Source: Myoxocephalus aenaeus
Taxonomy: Eukaryota > Chordata > Actinopteri > Perciformes > Cottidae
Direction of reading: 5' to 3'
Assembly (NCBI GenBank): GCA_038501785.1
Contig: JBAMJR010000087.1
Coordinates: 1,155,001 to 1,219,000 of the forward strand
Length of the DNA stretch: 64,000 bases
The stretch's first letter is position 1. Each line of letters starts with the position of its first letter. The position numbers and the translations under genes are program-made. The notes beneath the pieces were generated by a model, which was not told where the DNA came from, did not search any database, and saw only the letters and a program-made list of their open reading frames with translations. Positions 45,809 to 57,221 of the stretch are shown here, one piece after another.

Positions 45809-48037
45809 TCAGTCCGATCCGGAGCACTGCTCGTAGAACACGCTGACGGCGGCCCCCAGCCGGTCCTCCAGGTACCCCTCCAGCGTTCCCAGCGACATCT
45901 TCCTCACATCGTAGCCTCTGAACTTCTCCTTGGCCGTCGGGCTCACCGGGACGATCTCCTCGCTGCTGTTGCGGTCGTTGCGTCCGATGGCGGCGTGCGT
46001 CGGGAACGCGTCCCTCAGTTCCTTCGGCAGGCTGGCGTTGTAGTTCGGGCAGCAGTAGGCGGACCACAGGTACTCCGGCACGGCCACGCGCCGGTTCCCC
46101 AGCCAGCGGTCGTCGCTCCGGTAAGGGATGGCGCCGGTCACCACGTGAGCCTCTCCGAGGCAGAGGGCCGCCAAGTTCTTGTTGACGGCCTCCTCCAGGG
46201 CCGCCCAGGGCCCGTCGTTGGAGCCCACCTTCTGGGGAACCACGTTGGTGAGGGTGAAGGTGGCGAGGCGGTCCTCGTGGCTCCGGTGCTGGAGGCTGGG
46301 GTTCAAGTGGCCGCGGGAGTAGGTGGAGTTGATGTAGTCCAGCTCCACCGCCTGGCTGTCCACCACCTTCTGGTCCACAGGGCCCGGAGGGAAGGGGACC
46401 ATGCTGCCGCCGGCTCCCGGGTAGGCCAGCTGGTCACGGGATGAGAGGGATGAGAGACAGCGGGGACCAAACGGTGCTCTGTGTGCTAAAGATGCTTTCA
46501 GGTGAACGCTAACGTCACGAGGTTTCCACGGTTCGTTGGATATCTCTGGTTGCTGAGATCCAAACACACACCTGCAATTACTGCTTATCGCCAGAGGTGT
46601 CGCCAAAGCAAACACAACTTTTAAGACTGTTTTGAAGCCTTCAAGAGTGCCAGAAATATAATTATCCCTCTATTTCATTTGAATTTAGGGCTGCAACTAA
46701 CGATTATTTTCATAATCGACTAATCTATCGACTATTTTTTCGATTAATCGACTAATATAATGACTATTTTCCATAGCAAATTAAAATAATGACTCAAAAT
46801 GTTGGAATTTGAACTTCAAATGTTTTTGAGTAACAAGATGACGTGAAGAAAAAGTACAAATAAAGTTTTAAAAGTAACTCAAAATAGCAATCAAGCCTCT
46901 GAAAGTGCAAAATAACTAAAGAATGACTGGGCGATTCTGGTCGACTAATCGTTTCAGTCCTACTTAAATTTAATACATTTTAATTTTTTTGTCCATCAAC
47001 AGTGGAGAGTCAAAAGAACCAGAATCAATTTGTGTATAATTATAGAAAAAGGTGATCATGGCTGTATTGTTTGGACGTCCTGATTCTTTAGATCGAGTTC
47101 CTTCCACAGCGTTCAGATAATATAAACAGAAGTTGACCGAGCATGCATACACACATGAGACGGTTCTGCTTTGTGGCGGCTCATTTCCTCATTTTCTTGT
47201 TGTTACGTGTGGAGTTACAACACATGTCGGCCGCACACATGAGGCACTGTGTGAGATATTATATAATGATGCTAAACTGGAACATCAGTATCATAAAACA
47301 ATTCTTTTTGATCATGTTTAAGAATAATGTCTTGTTTTAACAGTTAAATAATAAAAAATGCACTAGAATAAATAATAATAATGTTAAATCCTTAATTCTT
47401 CTAAACAGCCCTTTTAACCTCCAACCTTCTTTACTACTCAATTTATGGGACGGTAAAAAAACATAACTTGCATCTATCCAGGATAGTCCCATCGATGCTA
47501 TTATAATACTAATATGTTTTATTTAGTACAGCACCTTTCATAGACACACTATTCACAAAGTGTTTTATCAAGAATACAAATTACATTTTCAAATTTTAAT
47601 TTTAAATTTAAAAAACAGCATAAACGTTTCACACATATAACAACTATTTACAGACTGAAAAACAAAACAGCAAACACATAAGAACAAAATAAACATGTAT
47701 TTTAAATAATAAAAGTCTTTAAAGCGCCTCTGTGGCTCCTTTAAATAAATGCGCTCACCTGAGGCTCAAACTTCCAGGACGCGGCGGGCCTCTTTCCTTC
47801 TGGCGTGGAGTACAAATACGCCGAGAACCACGGGGAGCGCCGCGGCCGACTGTACAGCGTGGCGAAGCGGTACTGGTTGTCGTACCGTTGGCAGATGGGG
47901 GTCCCCGCCAGACCCTTAGGGGGCCAAGACCTGTAGAAGACCTGCAGGCAGGGAGAGAAGTCCCCGACGTCGGCCGCACACATGAGGCACCGGCCGGCCG
48001 CGAAGACCAGGAAGAGCACGGCGCTCGGAGGAGACAT
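45809..48037 (-). CDS. endod1: Endonuclease domain-containing 1-like secreted nuclease
   Basis: Two exons, 47759-48037 (ATG at 48037) and 45809-46429 (TGA), both phase 0, encode 299 residues. A signal peptide (SAVLFLVFAAGRCLMCAA) precedes the DNA/RNA non-specific endonuclease domain, with ICQRY, WFSAYLYS, YSRGHLNP and LTNVVPQ in family order. His134 in RGH is the expected catalytic base; the residue before RGH is Ser rather than the Asp common in the wider nuclease superfamily. It is shorter than human ENDOD1 (about 500 residues) but typical of the many fish ENDOD1-like proteins. It is predicted to be exported and to cut nucleic acid with a metal ion. The intron holds a hAT MITE. Fish have several such paralogues, so the symbol is a family assignment. 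Confidence 0.9.
46686..46962. mobile_element. hAT-like MITE in the endod1 intron
   Basis: TAGGGCTGCAAC starts and GTTTCAGTCCTA ends the 277-bp element as imperfect inverted repeats. Flanking octamers TTTGAATT and CTTAAATT agree at 6 of 8. CGATTATTTTCATAATCGAC near the left end is palindromic. Confidence 0.7.
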
Positions 48038-48599
48038 CGTGACCGAAGGACCGTCGGGGGGGAGATCCAGAAGGCAAATGCTCAGAACAGATGTGTCATG
48101 CCTTCATCCACTGAGCGCTGTTCTCCTTTACGTCAACAGCAGAAAGCAGAAGCACAGTTTCAACATCGGTTTCAGTCAAATCTTTTGAATCTGCTTGTTT
48201 TGACTGTTCAGTACATTTCACTTCTTCCTCTGACACACAAAGAGTTGAGTTCAGAAGCAATAAAACAATCACAAAGTTCTTTATCCCATCAATAATCTGA
48301 GCATTTAAAAGTACAAAATGAACTGTTGTATTTGTATTTTGGTGAGAATGTGCTGCTCAAAAGGAACCAGGAAGGACCGAACATGTCTTCAATGGATTCA
48401 ACGTATTAGAAAAAAAACAAATAGAAAAAGAACTACATTTGTTTTCTCTTGACAGAATATTTTTCTGATTTTGTTGTTGATGTAGGAGGAGCTCATTGTT
48501 TACCGGGTAGCTAGAGTGAGAAGTGTGGGAAGAGTGGGCAGCACAAAGAGAAGGAGGGGTGGGCTCTGTGGGAAAGCTGTCTTCCTCTCCTCCCCTTCA

Positions 48600-48778
48600 A
48601 AACACACGCATGCATACTGAAGACCATTTGTTGGACCACCCTCCCCCAACAACCTCCCCTCCTTATGTAACAGAATAACCAGCATTTGGACTTTGGATTC
48701 TCTTCCATGCAGACGCTGGGCTCCGCTGGTCCAGAGCAGGCTCAGAGTACATTTCTGCACCGCTTCTGAGATTTAAAG
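48600..48778 (+). promoter_or_regulatory. Promoter and non-coding exon 1 of ugt5-like gene A
   Basis: CATTTGTTGGACCACCCTCC to GCACCGCTTCTGAG is conserved at 48626-48770, 56560-56705 and 61170-61315. Each is followed by a donor (AAAG/GTAGGT; here GT at 48779). Exon 2 starts at 50531 after CTCTCCCTGAAG. The exact start of transcription is not visible. From 48040 to 48590 nothing is recognised. Confidence 0.65.
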
Positions 48779-49145
48779 GTAGGTTTTAAACACTTCTGCT
48801 TTTTCACAATGCATTCTCAGTTAAATGCCTTTACGGCGTTACTGAAACCGAGAGACTCTGTTTTGCTGACACTAACTTGGACTCAAACTGTGCTGCTGAT
48901 CTGCAGGAAGGAGTGCATGGGTGTTAGATTCCTCTTTTATCTTTCCCGACAACAGACGTGCAGAAAAGGAAACTCCACGCTTGTTTCTGCTGCATGCTAT
49001 GAATGGAGACTCCACTCAGTGGTTTTAATGTATTAGCTGTGTGTAGATGATGAGATTATAGATCGTAACAGCAGGCATCAGTTATCACCAGCATTCCTCT
49101 GGACTTTGGTCTGTTAAATCAACATTCCAGGTTTTCCTGTTCAGT

Positions 49146-50384
49146 ATCAGAATCAGAATCAGAACCATTTATTGCCAAGTAAGTTTACAACACATACAAG
49201 GAATTTGTCCTGGTGGGAGGTGCATAACATTTAACAAAGAACATTTAACTATGACTATGCAACAGAGTGCAATAAAAATGGAGCATGGGTATTTACAAAT
49301 GGGTGTATTGAATATTTACAGCAGAATATAAATGAAAGTTAAAAATACAAATAAGTAAAGTGCATGGAATGAAGTGATTGATTGTGTGAAAGTGACAAGT
49401 GTAAAGTAAAGTGGCAAGTGTATTTAAATATAAGGTGTGGAGGGATGTGCAGGGGAGTGAACGGTAGGGAATATTCTTGGGGGTGACAGGGTCAGTCAGT
49501 GGGGGACTTTATTGATGAGACCGACTGCCGACGGGAAAAAACTGTTAGTGAGGTCTTGGTCCTGATGGACCTCAGCCTCCTGCCAGAGGGAAGGGACTTG
49601 AACAGGTCATGTCCAGGGTGAGAGGGGTCGGCGACAATCTTTCGAGCTCGCTTCAGAGTCCTAGAAGCGAACAAGTCCTGGAGGGACGGCAGATTACAGC
49701 CAATCACCCTCTCAGCAGAGCGGATGATGCGCTGCAGCCTGGCCTTCCCCTTGGTGGTGGCTGTGGTGTGCCAGTCGGTGATGGAGGAGCAGAGGATGGA
49801 CTCAACGATGGCAGTGTAGAAGTGCACCATAATTTTCTTTGGCAGGTTGAATTTCTTCAGCTGCCTCAGGAAGAACATCCTCTGCTGGGCCTTCTTGGTG
49901 ATGGAGCTGATGTTGATGAAGAACTCCACAGCGTCGACAGGGGAGTCACACAGGGTGAGAGGGGCGGGTGGGGCTGCGTTCTTCCTGAAGTCCACAACCA
50001 TCTCCACTGTCTTCAGAGCGTTGAGCTCCAGGTTGTTGTGGCTGCAGACCTGTTGGCCCTGTAGGCGAACTGCAGGGGGTCCAGGAGTGGGTCAGTCAGG
50101 GTTTTGAGGTGGGACAGGACTAGACATTCAAAGGACTTCATGGCCACAGAAGTCAAGGAGATGGGCCTGTAGTCATTCAGTCCTGTGATCCTAGGTTTCT
50201 TGCGGACGGGGATGATGGTGGAGGCCTTGAAGAAGGCTGGTGATACAGAGGCTGAGCCCCTGATGGGCTGGGGGAGGGGGAGTGATGCTCTGGGGCTGGT
50301 TTATGGGCCTGTGGGTGATGGCGTCAGGACTGCTCCATTGTCTTTCAAATCGACAGTAGAACTCGTTCAGCTCGTCTGCCAGGG
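49146..50384 (-). mobile_element. 5'-truncated LINE in intron 1 of ugt5-like gene A
   Basis: The minus strand encodes the end of a non-LTR reverse transcriptase: LADELNEFYCRF near 50380, then 50007-49492 with KAQQRMFFLRQLKKF, SILCSSITDWH and GHDLFKSLPSGRRLRS. The stretch between contains stops and frame changes. The 3' tail is TCTGATTCTGATTCTGATAC on the minus strand. UGT copy B has GTTCAGTGCCGGCACCG without an insert (57060-57076), so this is a clean insertion after the duplication. L2/Rex-type is likely. Confidence 0.85.
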
Positions 50385-50538
50385 GCCGGCACCGTGGGCG
50401 TCCAGAGTCATTTCCTTCATGGTTTCAAGTTTAAATCTTAACAACAAGTTTGGTATTTGCAGATTCAATAGGAAATGTATTGTTCTGGTGCGTTTTAAAG
50501 TACTCGACCGTGTTTGTTCTCTCCCTGAAGGTCATTCG

Positions 50539-52143
50539 ATGGGGAGCATCCCAGGTGTTTCCCTTCTGCTTCTGGTGGCGACTGTGTCCCTCCTGACGAG
50601 CTCCAGTGTGCATGGCGGAAAGATTCTGGTGTTCCCAGTGGACGGAAGCCACTGGGTCAACATGAACCTGCTAATCCAGAGCCTCCACTCCAGGGGTCAC
50701 GAGGTCACCGTGGTCCGCACGTCCACCAGCTGGTACATCAAAGAAAGTGCTCCGCACTACCGCTCCATCACCGTCGTCTTGCCGTCGGCCATCAGCATCG
50801 AGGAGGAGGACTTCTTCGTGACCTTCCTGGTCAAGATGCTGGCGATCCACAAAGAGGGGGCGTCTCTCAGCGGCTTCGTGAAGTTCTACTGGGAGATGCT
50901 CGGCACGCTGTCGAACATTCACCGACAGGCCAGCCAGTTGGCCGTAGAAATGTTTGAGAACAAGACTCTGATGCAGAGTATTCGCGATACTCAGTTTGAC
51001 ATGGTTCTCCTGGACCCGGGGTTGCCGGTCGGAGTTCTGGTCGCTCACGAACTTAAGCTGCCGACTGTTTTTAACGTGAGATGGATCACCAGTGGGGAGG
51101 GGCATTTTGTGGTGGCTCCATCTCCAACATCCTATGTTCCAATGTCAGGTTATGCCGTATCAGATAAGATGACCTTTAGCCAGCGGCTCAAGAATACATT
51201 CCAGTATTTTCTCAACGCGTGCATTGAGAGGTTTGTAGTATGCCCTCATTATGATAGACTGGTAGATAGGTACTTTGGTCCAGATGTGAAGTTCTATCAC
51301 CTTCTACAAGGAGCAGACATCTGGCTCATGAGGGTGGACTTTGTCTTTGAGTTCCCCAGACCCACCATGCCAAACATCGCCTACATTGGTGGTTTCCAGA
51401 CAAAGCCTTCTAAGCCTTTATCCTCGGAGCTGGAGGAATTTGTCCAAAGTTCAGGAGAGCACGGCTTCATCCTGATGTCTCTTGGCACACTGGTGAACGG
51501 CCTACCTGAAGAAATCACCTCTGAAATCGCTGCAGCTTTTGCCCAAATTCCTCAAAAAGTCATATGGAAGCATTCCTTGAAGCCGCCCAAAAATTTGGGC
51601 AACAACACCCTTCTGGTAAAGTGGATGCCCCAGAACGACCTCTTGGGTCACCCAAAGATAAAAGCTTTTGTGGCTCACTGTGGCACCAACGGGATCTACG
51701 AATCCATGTACCACGGGGTGCCGATAGTAGGCATACCCCTTCTGTTTGACCAGTTTGAGAACATTTTGAGAATGGAGGAGCGAGGCGCCGCCAAGGCGGT
51801 GGATGCGACCCAACTCACTCGTCAGAACTTTCTGGAAGCGATACAAGAAGTTCTTCACAACCCCTCCTACGGAACTAACATGAAGCGCCTCTCCGCTCTC
51901 CATCGGGATAAACCGATGCATCCTCTGGAGACGGCCCTTTACTGGATTGAGTTTGTCATGAGGCACAAAGGAGCCTCACATTTACGCACCGAGTCCTACA
52001 AGATGCCCTGGTACGCCTTCCATTCTGTGGACGTTATGTGCTTTTTGATGGCAATCTTGTTGATCCTGACGGCCGTTGCGGCGGCATCGATACGATTCCT
52101 TTGCCTTCGACTGTGCAGGAGGAGAAAAACCAAAACGGAGTAG
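50539..52143 (+). CDS. ugt5: UDP-glucuronosyltransferase, UGT5-like, copy A
   Basis: One coding exon of 534 codons. The start (MGSIPGVSLLLL) was chosen because it opens a signal peptide and is shared with copy B; the frame stays open upstream only through LINE DNA. The N-terminal half binds the acceptor and contains the catalytic His38 (DGSHW). The C-terminal half binds UDP-glucuronic acid, with the UGT signature around 379-410 (AHCGTNGIYESMYHGVP, DQFEN). One C-terminal membrane helix (about 495-518) and a basic tail ending KTKTE fit an ER-resident type I enzyme. It conjugates lipophilic compounds with glucuronic acid in the ER lumen. Position 381 is Cys, while copy B has the usual Gly. A single coding exon is characteristic of the fish UGT5 group. 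Copies A and B differ at about 22 residues. Confidence 0.93.
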   Translation: MGSIPGVSLLLLVATVSLLTSSSVHGGKILVFPVDGSHWVNMNLLIQSLHSRGHEVTVVRTSTSWYIKESAPHYRSITVVLPSAISIEEEDFFVTFLVKMLAIHKEGASLSGFVKFYWEMLGTLSNIHRQASQLAVEMFENKTLMQSIRDTQFDMVLLDPGLPVGVLVAHELKLPTVFNVRWITSGEGHFVVAPSPTSYVPMSGYAVSDKMTFSQRLKNTFQYFLNACIERFVVCPHYDRLVDRYFGPDVKFYHLLQGADIWLMRVDFVFEFPRPTMPNIAYIGGFQTKPSKPLSSELEEFVQSSGEHGFILMSLGTLVNGLPEEITSEIAAAFAQIPQKVIWKHSLKPPKNLGNNTLLVKWMPQNDLLGHPKIKAFVAHCGTNGIYESMYHGVPIVGIPLLFDQFENILRMEERGAAKAVDATQLTRQNFLEAIQEVLHNPSYGTNMKRLSALHRDKPMHPLETALYWIEFVMRHKGASHLRTESYKMPWYAFHSVDVMCFLMAILLILTAVAAASIRFLCLRLCRRRKTKTE

Positions 52144-52202
52144 ACTCTAGTTTCTGACTCCTCACGGTATCAATTTACATTCAAATGAAGAAGTATTGTT
52201 AA

Positions 52203-53671
52203 CCCTTTGGAGTCGGGGGTTATTTTCTTGATTTTACATAATTTCTTAAATTCACTTTTTAAAGTCACTTGCATATCATAGTTACCCATGTGTTTTACAT
52301 CTAAAATTGCAGAACAATCTCAGCTCTCTATATAATGAGGCACCATTGTCATATGGCAAAAGTGTAAAGAGAAATATTACTCTAAAGCTGAAAAATGTAA
52401 TCTAGATTTTGGAAATTCTTCATATCTCTTGTGAAAACTTAGCTTTACTCAGGAGGTCGAACTGTTTTGGTGCTTGAAATTAGTTTACCAAAGGTCTTAG
52501 GTTCACAAAAGCAGTGAAATATCTGAATAAAAAAATGGTAGAAACATGTAAATAAATGTCTAAAATCCAATTTATTATTATATGGTGAGATGATGAGCTG
52601 CGGCTGGCGTTGTGGCCTGCAGTTATTGCTCTGGCAGAGACGGACTCAAGGCTGCTAAAGCGATGCTGCATGCTGTCCTCTGGACCCTGGCAGCTGCACA
52701 TCCTCTGTAAAATACATTACTAATAGTTAGTATAAATTCACTGAAAGAAAGTAACAGGATAGTGACCATATTTGATTACACCCCGTTCAGTCTCATAACG
52801 AGCCTGTACCCATTTAGCTACTGTACCCCTACTTCCGGTTAGCGCACAGCTAACCTAACAACATGGTCATTTCAGTCTCACAAACACATAACAGAGATCC
52901 CACACTACTATGCATACTACGTTCACTGAACGAAAGTTAACGGGGATCATGACAATATTTGAATACCCACCGTTCAGTTTTTTATCCACCCTGTAGCCAT
53001 ATATAACCCCGTTAGCTACCGTTAGCTCGCTCGCTCCGTGTTTGGAGCTACCATGAGGTAAACAATACGGCAGTAACGATTAACAGAGATATAACACTAC
53101 TAAGCGTACTACGTTCACTGAACGAAAGTTAACGGGATCGTGACAATATTTGAACACCCACCATTCAGTCTTATAGTCAGCCTGTAGACATATATAACCC
53201 CGTTAGCTACCGTTAGCTTCGTGTTAGCAGCAGCTCTATCTGGCTACAGGTCCCATTACTAACGTAAATATGATATTGCAAAGTTCAGTAAATACACTTA
53301 CCCATCTTCCAATGGATCCCTTTGCTTGGAGTTGTCCTGTTTATCTCGGGATCGACTCTTTCAGGCTCTATTTATGGTTGAAGCTGCGCCGTTCTCCAGT
53401 ATAGCTTTGCTCGGCTTGCCTGCTCTTTCTTTTTCTCTCTCTCCCAGTGACGCTGTGCAGGCATCATATGACACCTCTGGGTGTGTAAAATGCTCTAGCT
53501 TGCTGTGTGAATCTCATATGATCTCGCGGACACAAGGCAGATGAAGCGGAAGTTTAACTAAATCTTGGAGACGTTGAACCATATTTCTGTGCAGAATTAT
53601 CGCGATGGAGTGAATATTTTCAAAACGCCAGTATCGTATAGCGCGGATCCGCGCTCGAAAATCTCGAAGGG
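52203..53671. mobile_element. piggyBac-like non-autonomous element with TTAA target duplication
   Basis: TTAA at 52199-52202 and 53672-53675 flank ends CCCTTTGGAGTC and CTCGAAGGG. The related copy B reads GTGTTAAACAACAG at 58879-58892, with a single TTAA, the empty site. The interior has paired GTTCACTGAACGAAAGTTAACGG blocks (52920, 53110), and about 80 bp (53490-53610) similar in inverse to 20420-20510. No transposase is encoded. It lies directly after UGT copy A. Confidence 0.85.
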
Positions 53672-53751
53672 TTAAACAACAGGACTGGTGATGCTCTGTA
53701 CTCCATATTACACAGCCATGTTAGCGCCGCTGCTCTAATTGATGGCATTAT

Positions 53752-54235
53752 AGTATGGTGTTAGTTCAGTCTCATTAATGACAAATGCACACAGAAAGAT
53801 TCACAAATGCGCACAGAACAATTCACAAATATATTTGATTTACAAATGCACACAGAAGGGTTTACAAATACATTCCAATGATTTCTAAAAATGTTTTTTT
53901 TTTAAAATCACAAATATATTTCTGCATGTTTATGTATTTGTGCGTTGATTTTTTTATTTCTATGTGGATTACTATGGATTTATTTGTGGATCGCACTGCA
54001 TTTGTTTGTGAATAGCTTCACATTTACGATTGGCTTTTTTGAGACTCCCCTGCAAATATATACAAATGCAGAAATATATTTGTCATTTCTTTTACATTTA
54101 TATAAATCATTGGAATGTATTTGTAAACCGTTCTAGTGCATTTGTAAATCAAATATGTTTGTGAATTGTTCTGTGTGGATTTGTGAATCATTGTGTGTGC
54201 ATTTGTTATTAATGAGACTGAACTAACCCCATACT
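53752..54235. mobile_element. 484-bp element with ~40-bp terminal inverted repeats
   Basis: AGTATGGTGTTAGTTCAGTC at the left and its inverted copy at the right end match over about 40 bp with one or two changes. AT borders both sides. In copy B the sequence GATGGCATTATCGGTCGGTA (58951-58970) is uninterrupted. The interior repeats CACAAATGCACACAGAA motifs in both orientations. Confidence 0.85.
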
Positions 54236-55249
54236 ATCGGTCGGTAGGTTTGATGGTCCAGACTAAAAGCATTTAACAACTATTGAATGGGTTGCCATAC
54301 AATACCGTCAAGACAATCATGTTCCCAAGAGTATGTATCCTCATCGTTTGGTAACAGATTTTGGGTTTTGAGTTAATTGTCTAAACAACTTTTTGATGGA
54401 TTGGCGTTAAATATGCTACAGATGTTGTGGAAACTTAATTTTTAGGAGAGTGTTAACTTCATGGTGAAATATCTCAACATCTAAAAAGATTAATGGTTAC
54501 CAATCAATCCTGATGACTTTTGCTGATCCACTGACTTTTACTCTAGCGCCACCATGAGGTTGCTTTTGGATAGAATGCCATGAGGTTTGGTTCAGACAGT
54601 TTCCCTCAGAATGCAAAACCAATACAAATTCCCATCAGCCTCAGCTGCATGCTGAGATCATCATTAACTTTGAGTCATGTTAAGGGTATACGATTGTACT
54701 AAAGTGTCGGATCAGAACAATCAAAACATTTGCAAATGTTTCACTATTTCGATCATCAAACGTAGACAATTAGGTGGATTTCTGTGTGTGGATCAACTGT
54801 GTTGTAAACTGTATTTACTTCCAAAAGCTAAACGAGCATTTTCAGTTGTTTAGTAAGTGTTTAAATTTTCTAACTCATGGTAATCAAAATCAACAACATG
54901 TCCAAAAAACACACTTACCTGCTTTATTCAATTTGTTTACGGATCAACATTTCAAAATGAATGCTGCCACTTCACGTTGTGTATTTTCTTGCTATTGTCA
55001 CTTGAACAGAGAACATGCATCTGTCGTTCTGAAGAAACCTATACTTAAAAATAAAAAAGTAAGAAAAGACTTGACAGATGCTGTTTTTATTTCCTGATGG
55101 AAAACTGGACTCTGAAGACTAAGTATTGTTTTATTTTGAAGGGAACATGTACACTGTCACCACTCAGCATGTACGTACGTACATAATATCCTGATTATAA
55201 CGTATATTTACAACATGAAAATATGAATACAACTATTCTTGCAGGATTT

Positions 55250-56232
55250 AACCTTTTAAGCCCCATGGCATTTTTTAGGATTCTGATCGAAATAACATAC
55301 CCAAACTAAAAAGGGTGTATCTATGCAACCACAAGGGCTATTTGAATAATTTTGGTGTTATAATAAAGGCAACCCATGTGAGCGTTTGTTCAGATGTGTA
55401 AATATTCGTATATATGTTACTGGTTAAAAGTAAATAAAGATTCAAACACAGCAACAATAGAAGTTTCAGGTCTGCCTATACAAAAAAGCACTTTCAGGAT
55501 GATTATCTCTTTGAAATGATGCTTTACTAAGGTCCAAAATGTCCCAAATCATAGCACAATATGTGAACAGTCTCTCGGCAAAGTTTGACTTTGAAAAAGT
55601 GAAGCAGAACAAAGTCAGGGAGGTAAAGTACAAAGAGAATTCAGGCGAGGTTTCCAAAATTTGCATTTGGGCACATTTGCGCATATTTGTGCGCATCTGT
55701 GACATTTAAATGTTTTCATGTAGCAAACCTTATATTTCACTTGTATTTAACTTATGGTGTTCAATACACTTATATCAATGTGGATTTACTGGGGAAAATA
55801 CATCTTTTCTTCTAATAAACAAAGGTAGACAGCATTTGCTGACTCAGCGATTCATGTTGCTGTATTCTTTGGTTCATATCTCGGTGATGCTTTGGAGCAG
55901 AGGGATTTGGTGAATAGATTTGGAATCTGTGTGGAATTGGCTTGCTTTTTGCCATCTGTTATTTTCTGATAGCACCGAGCTACGGGTTGTTAGTTCCGGA
56001 AACATGCCGAGTGGGCTGACTCATGACACAATTATGACTATGATATTTTAATAATTATTTTAGTTGGTGTTTGAGTTGTGTTGAAATGGCTGACTAATTA
56101 TTGTAGCCCAGGTTCTCTTGTTTAATTACATGTGTAACATCAATATATTTGTTCATGATTATTGTAATGTTTTACACAGTTTAACTAAAATGTGTAAAAA
56201 GGAACCTACATCGGGTCTGCGGGGCTTAAAAG
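55250..56232. mobile_element. Possible second piggyBac-like element
   Basis: CCTTTTAAGCCCC begins after a TTAA at 55246-55249, and GGGGCTTAAAAGG ends at 56232, a 13-bp inverted repeat. The right TTAA is missing (CTGTTAATG follows), so the insertion border was altered or lost. It sits where copy B has the terminal lectin exon. Confidence 0.6.
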
Positions 56233-56405
56233 GCTGTTAATGTTGTCATGAGCTTGACACAAATGTGTGACAGTGTGATTAAAACATTATGTATTATTTT
56301 ATATTTATGTATTAGTGGAAATGAGTCAAATGACATTACATCAGCATGATAATCATTCTGCCAGTGTTCCCAGTGTTCCCAGTGTGTCCCTGTGCTTTAA
56401 CCTAC

Positions 56406-56529
56406 TCGACATCTGAAGTGACCGCGCTGCCGTCACCCATCTCCACGCTCCCTCTTCCTCCGCGTCCGTCAGACCGATCCGCAGCCGGCTGCTCGACTGC
56501 ATAGCCCGACTGCTCTCCAGGACGAAGCT
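56406..56529 (-). pseudogene. C-type lectin exon relic, 1-bp deletion
   Basis: Matches the lectin exon at 61015-61139 almost fully but is 124 nt instead of 125: GCCGTCCACCC there is GCCGTCACCC here (56430). The deletion breaks the frame near the end. The acceptor AG remains (CTTTTCTTAG). It directly abuts the promoter of UGT copy B on the opposite strand. No terminal lectin exon lies downstream of it. Confidence 0.8.
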
Positions 56530-56559
56530 CTAAGAAAAGACACGCATGCATACCGAAGT

Positions 56560-56708
56560 CCATTTGTTGGACCACCCTCCCCAACAACCTCCCCTCCTTA
56601 TGTTATAGAACAACCAGCATTTGGACTTTGGATTCTCTTCCATGCAGACGCTGGGCTCCGCTGGTCCAGAGCAGGCTCCGAGTACATTTCTGCACCGCTT
56701 CTGAGAAG
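56560..56708 (+). promoter_or_regulatory. Promoter and non-coding exon 1 of ugt5-like gene B
   Basis: Second copy of the conserved promoter/exon 1 block, donor GAAG/GTAGGT with GT at 56709-56710. Exon 2 begins at 57214. Confidence 0.65.
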
Positions 56709-57221
56709 GTAGGTTTTAAACACTTCTGCTTTTTCCCCGCAATGCATTTGCAACTCACTTAAATGCTTTCACTCTGAGACTCTGTTTTGCTGACAATGAC
56801 TTGGACTCAAACTGTGCTGCTGATCTGCAGGAAGGAGTGCACAGGTGTTTCCTCTTTTATCTTTCCCGACAACAGACGTGCAGAAAAGGAAACTCCACAC
56901 TTGTTTCTGTTTCATGCTATGAATGGAGACTCCACTAAGTGGTTTTAGCGTATTAGCTGTATGTAGATGATGAGATTATAGAGCGTAACAGCAGGCATTA
57001 GTTGGCACGGGCATTCCTCTGGACTTTGTTCTACTAAATCAACATTCCAGGTTTTCCTGTTCAGTGCCGGCACCGTGGGCGTCCATAGAGTCCTTTCCTT
57101 CATGGTTTCAAGTGTAAATCTTAACAACAAGTTTGGTATTTGCAGATTCAATAGGAAATGTATTGTTCTGGTGCGTTTTAAAGTACTCGACCGTGTTTGT
57201 TCTCTCCCTGAAGGTCGTTAG

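Noticed and set aside
50185..50538. 118-codon N-terminal extension of UGT copy A
   Set aside because: Derived from LINE and intron sequence absent in copy B; lies before the intron acceptor at 50530.
54774..55097. 107-codon open frame in the UGT 3' flank
   Set aside because: The duplicate in copy B (59770-60110) is disrupted by small indels, so the frame is not conserved.
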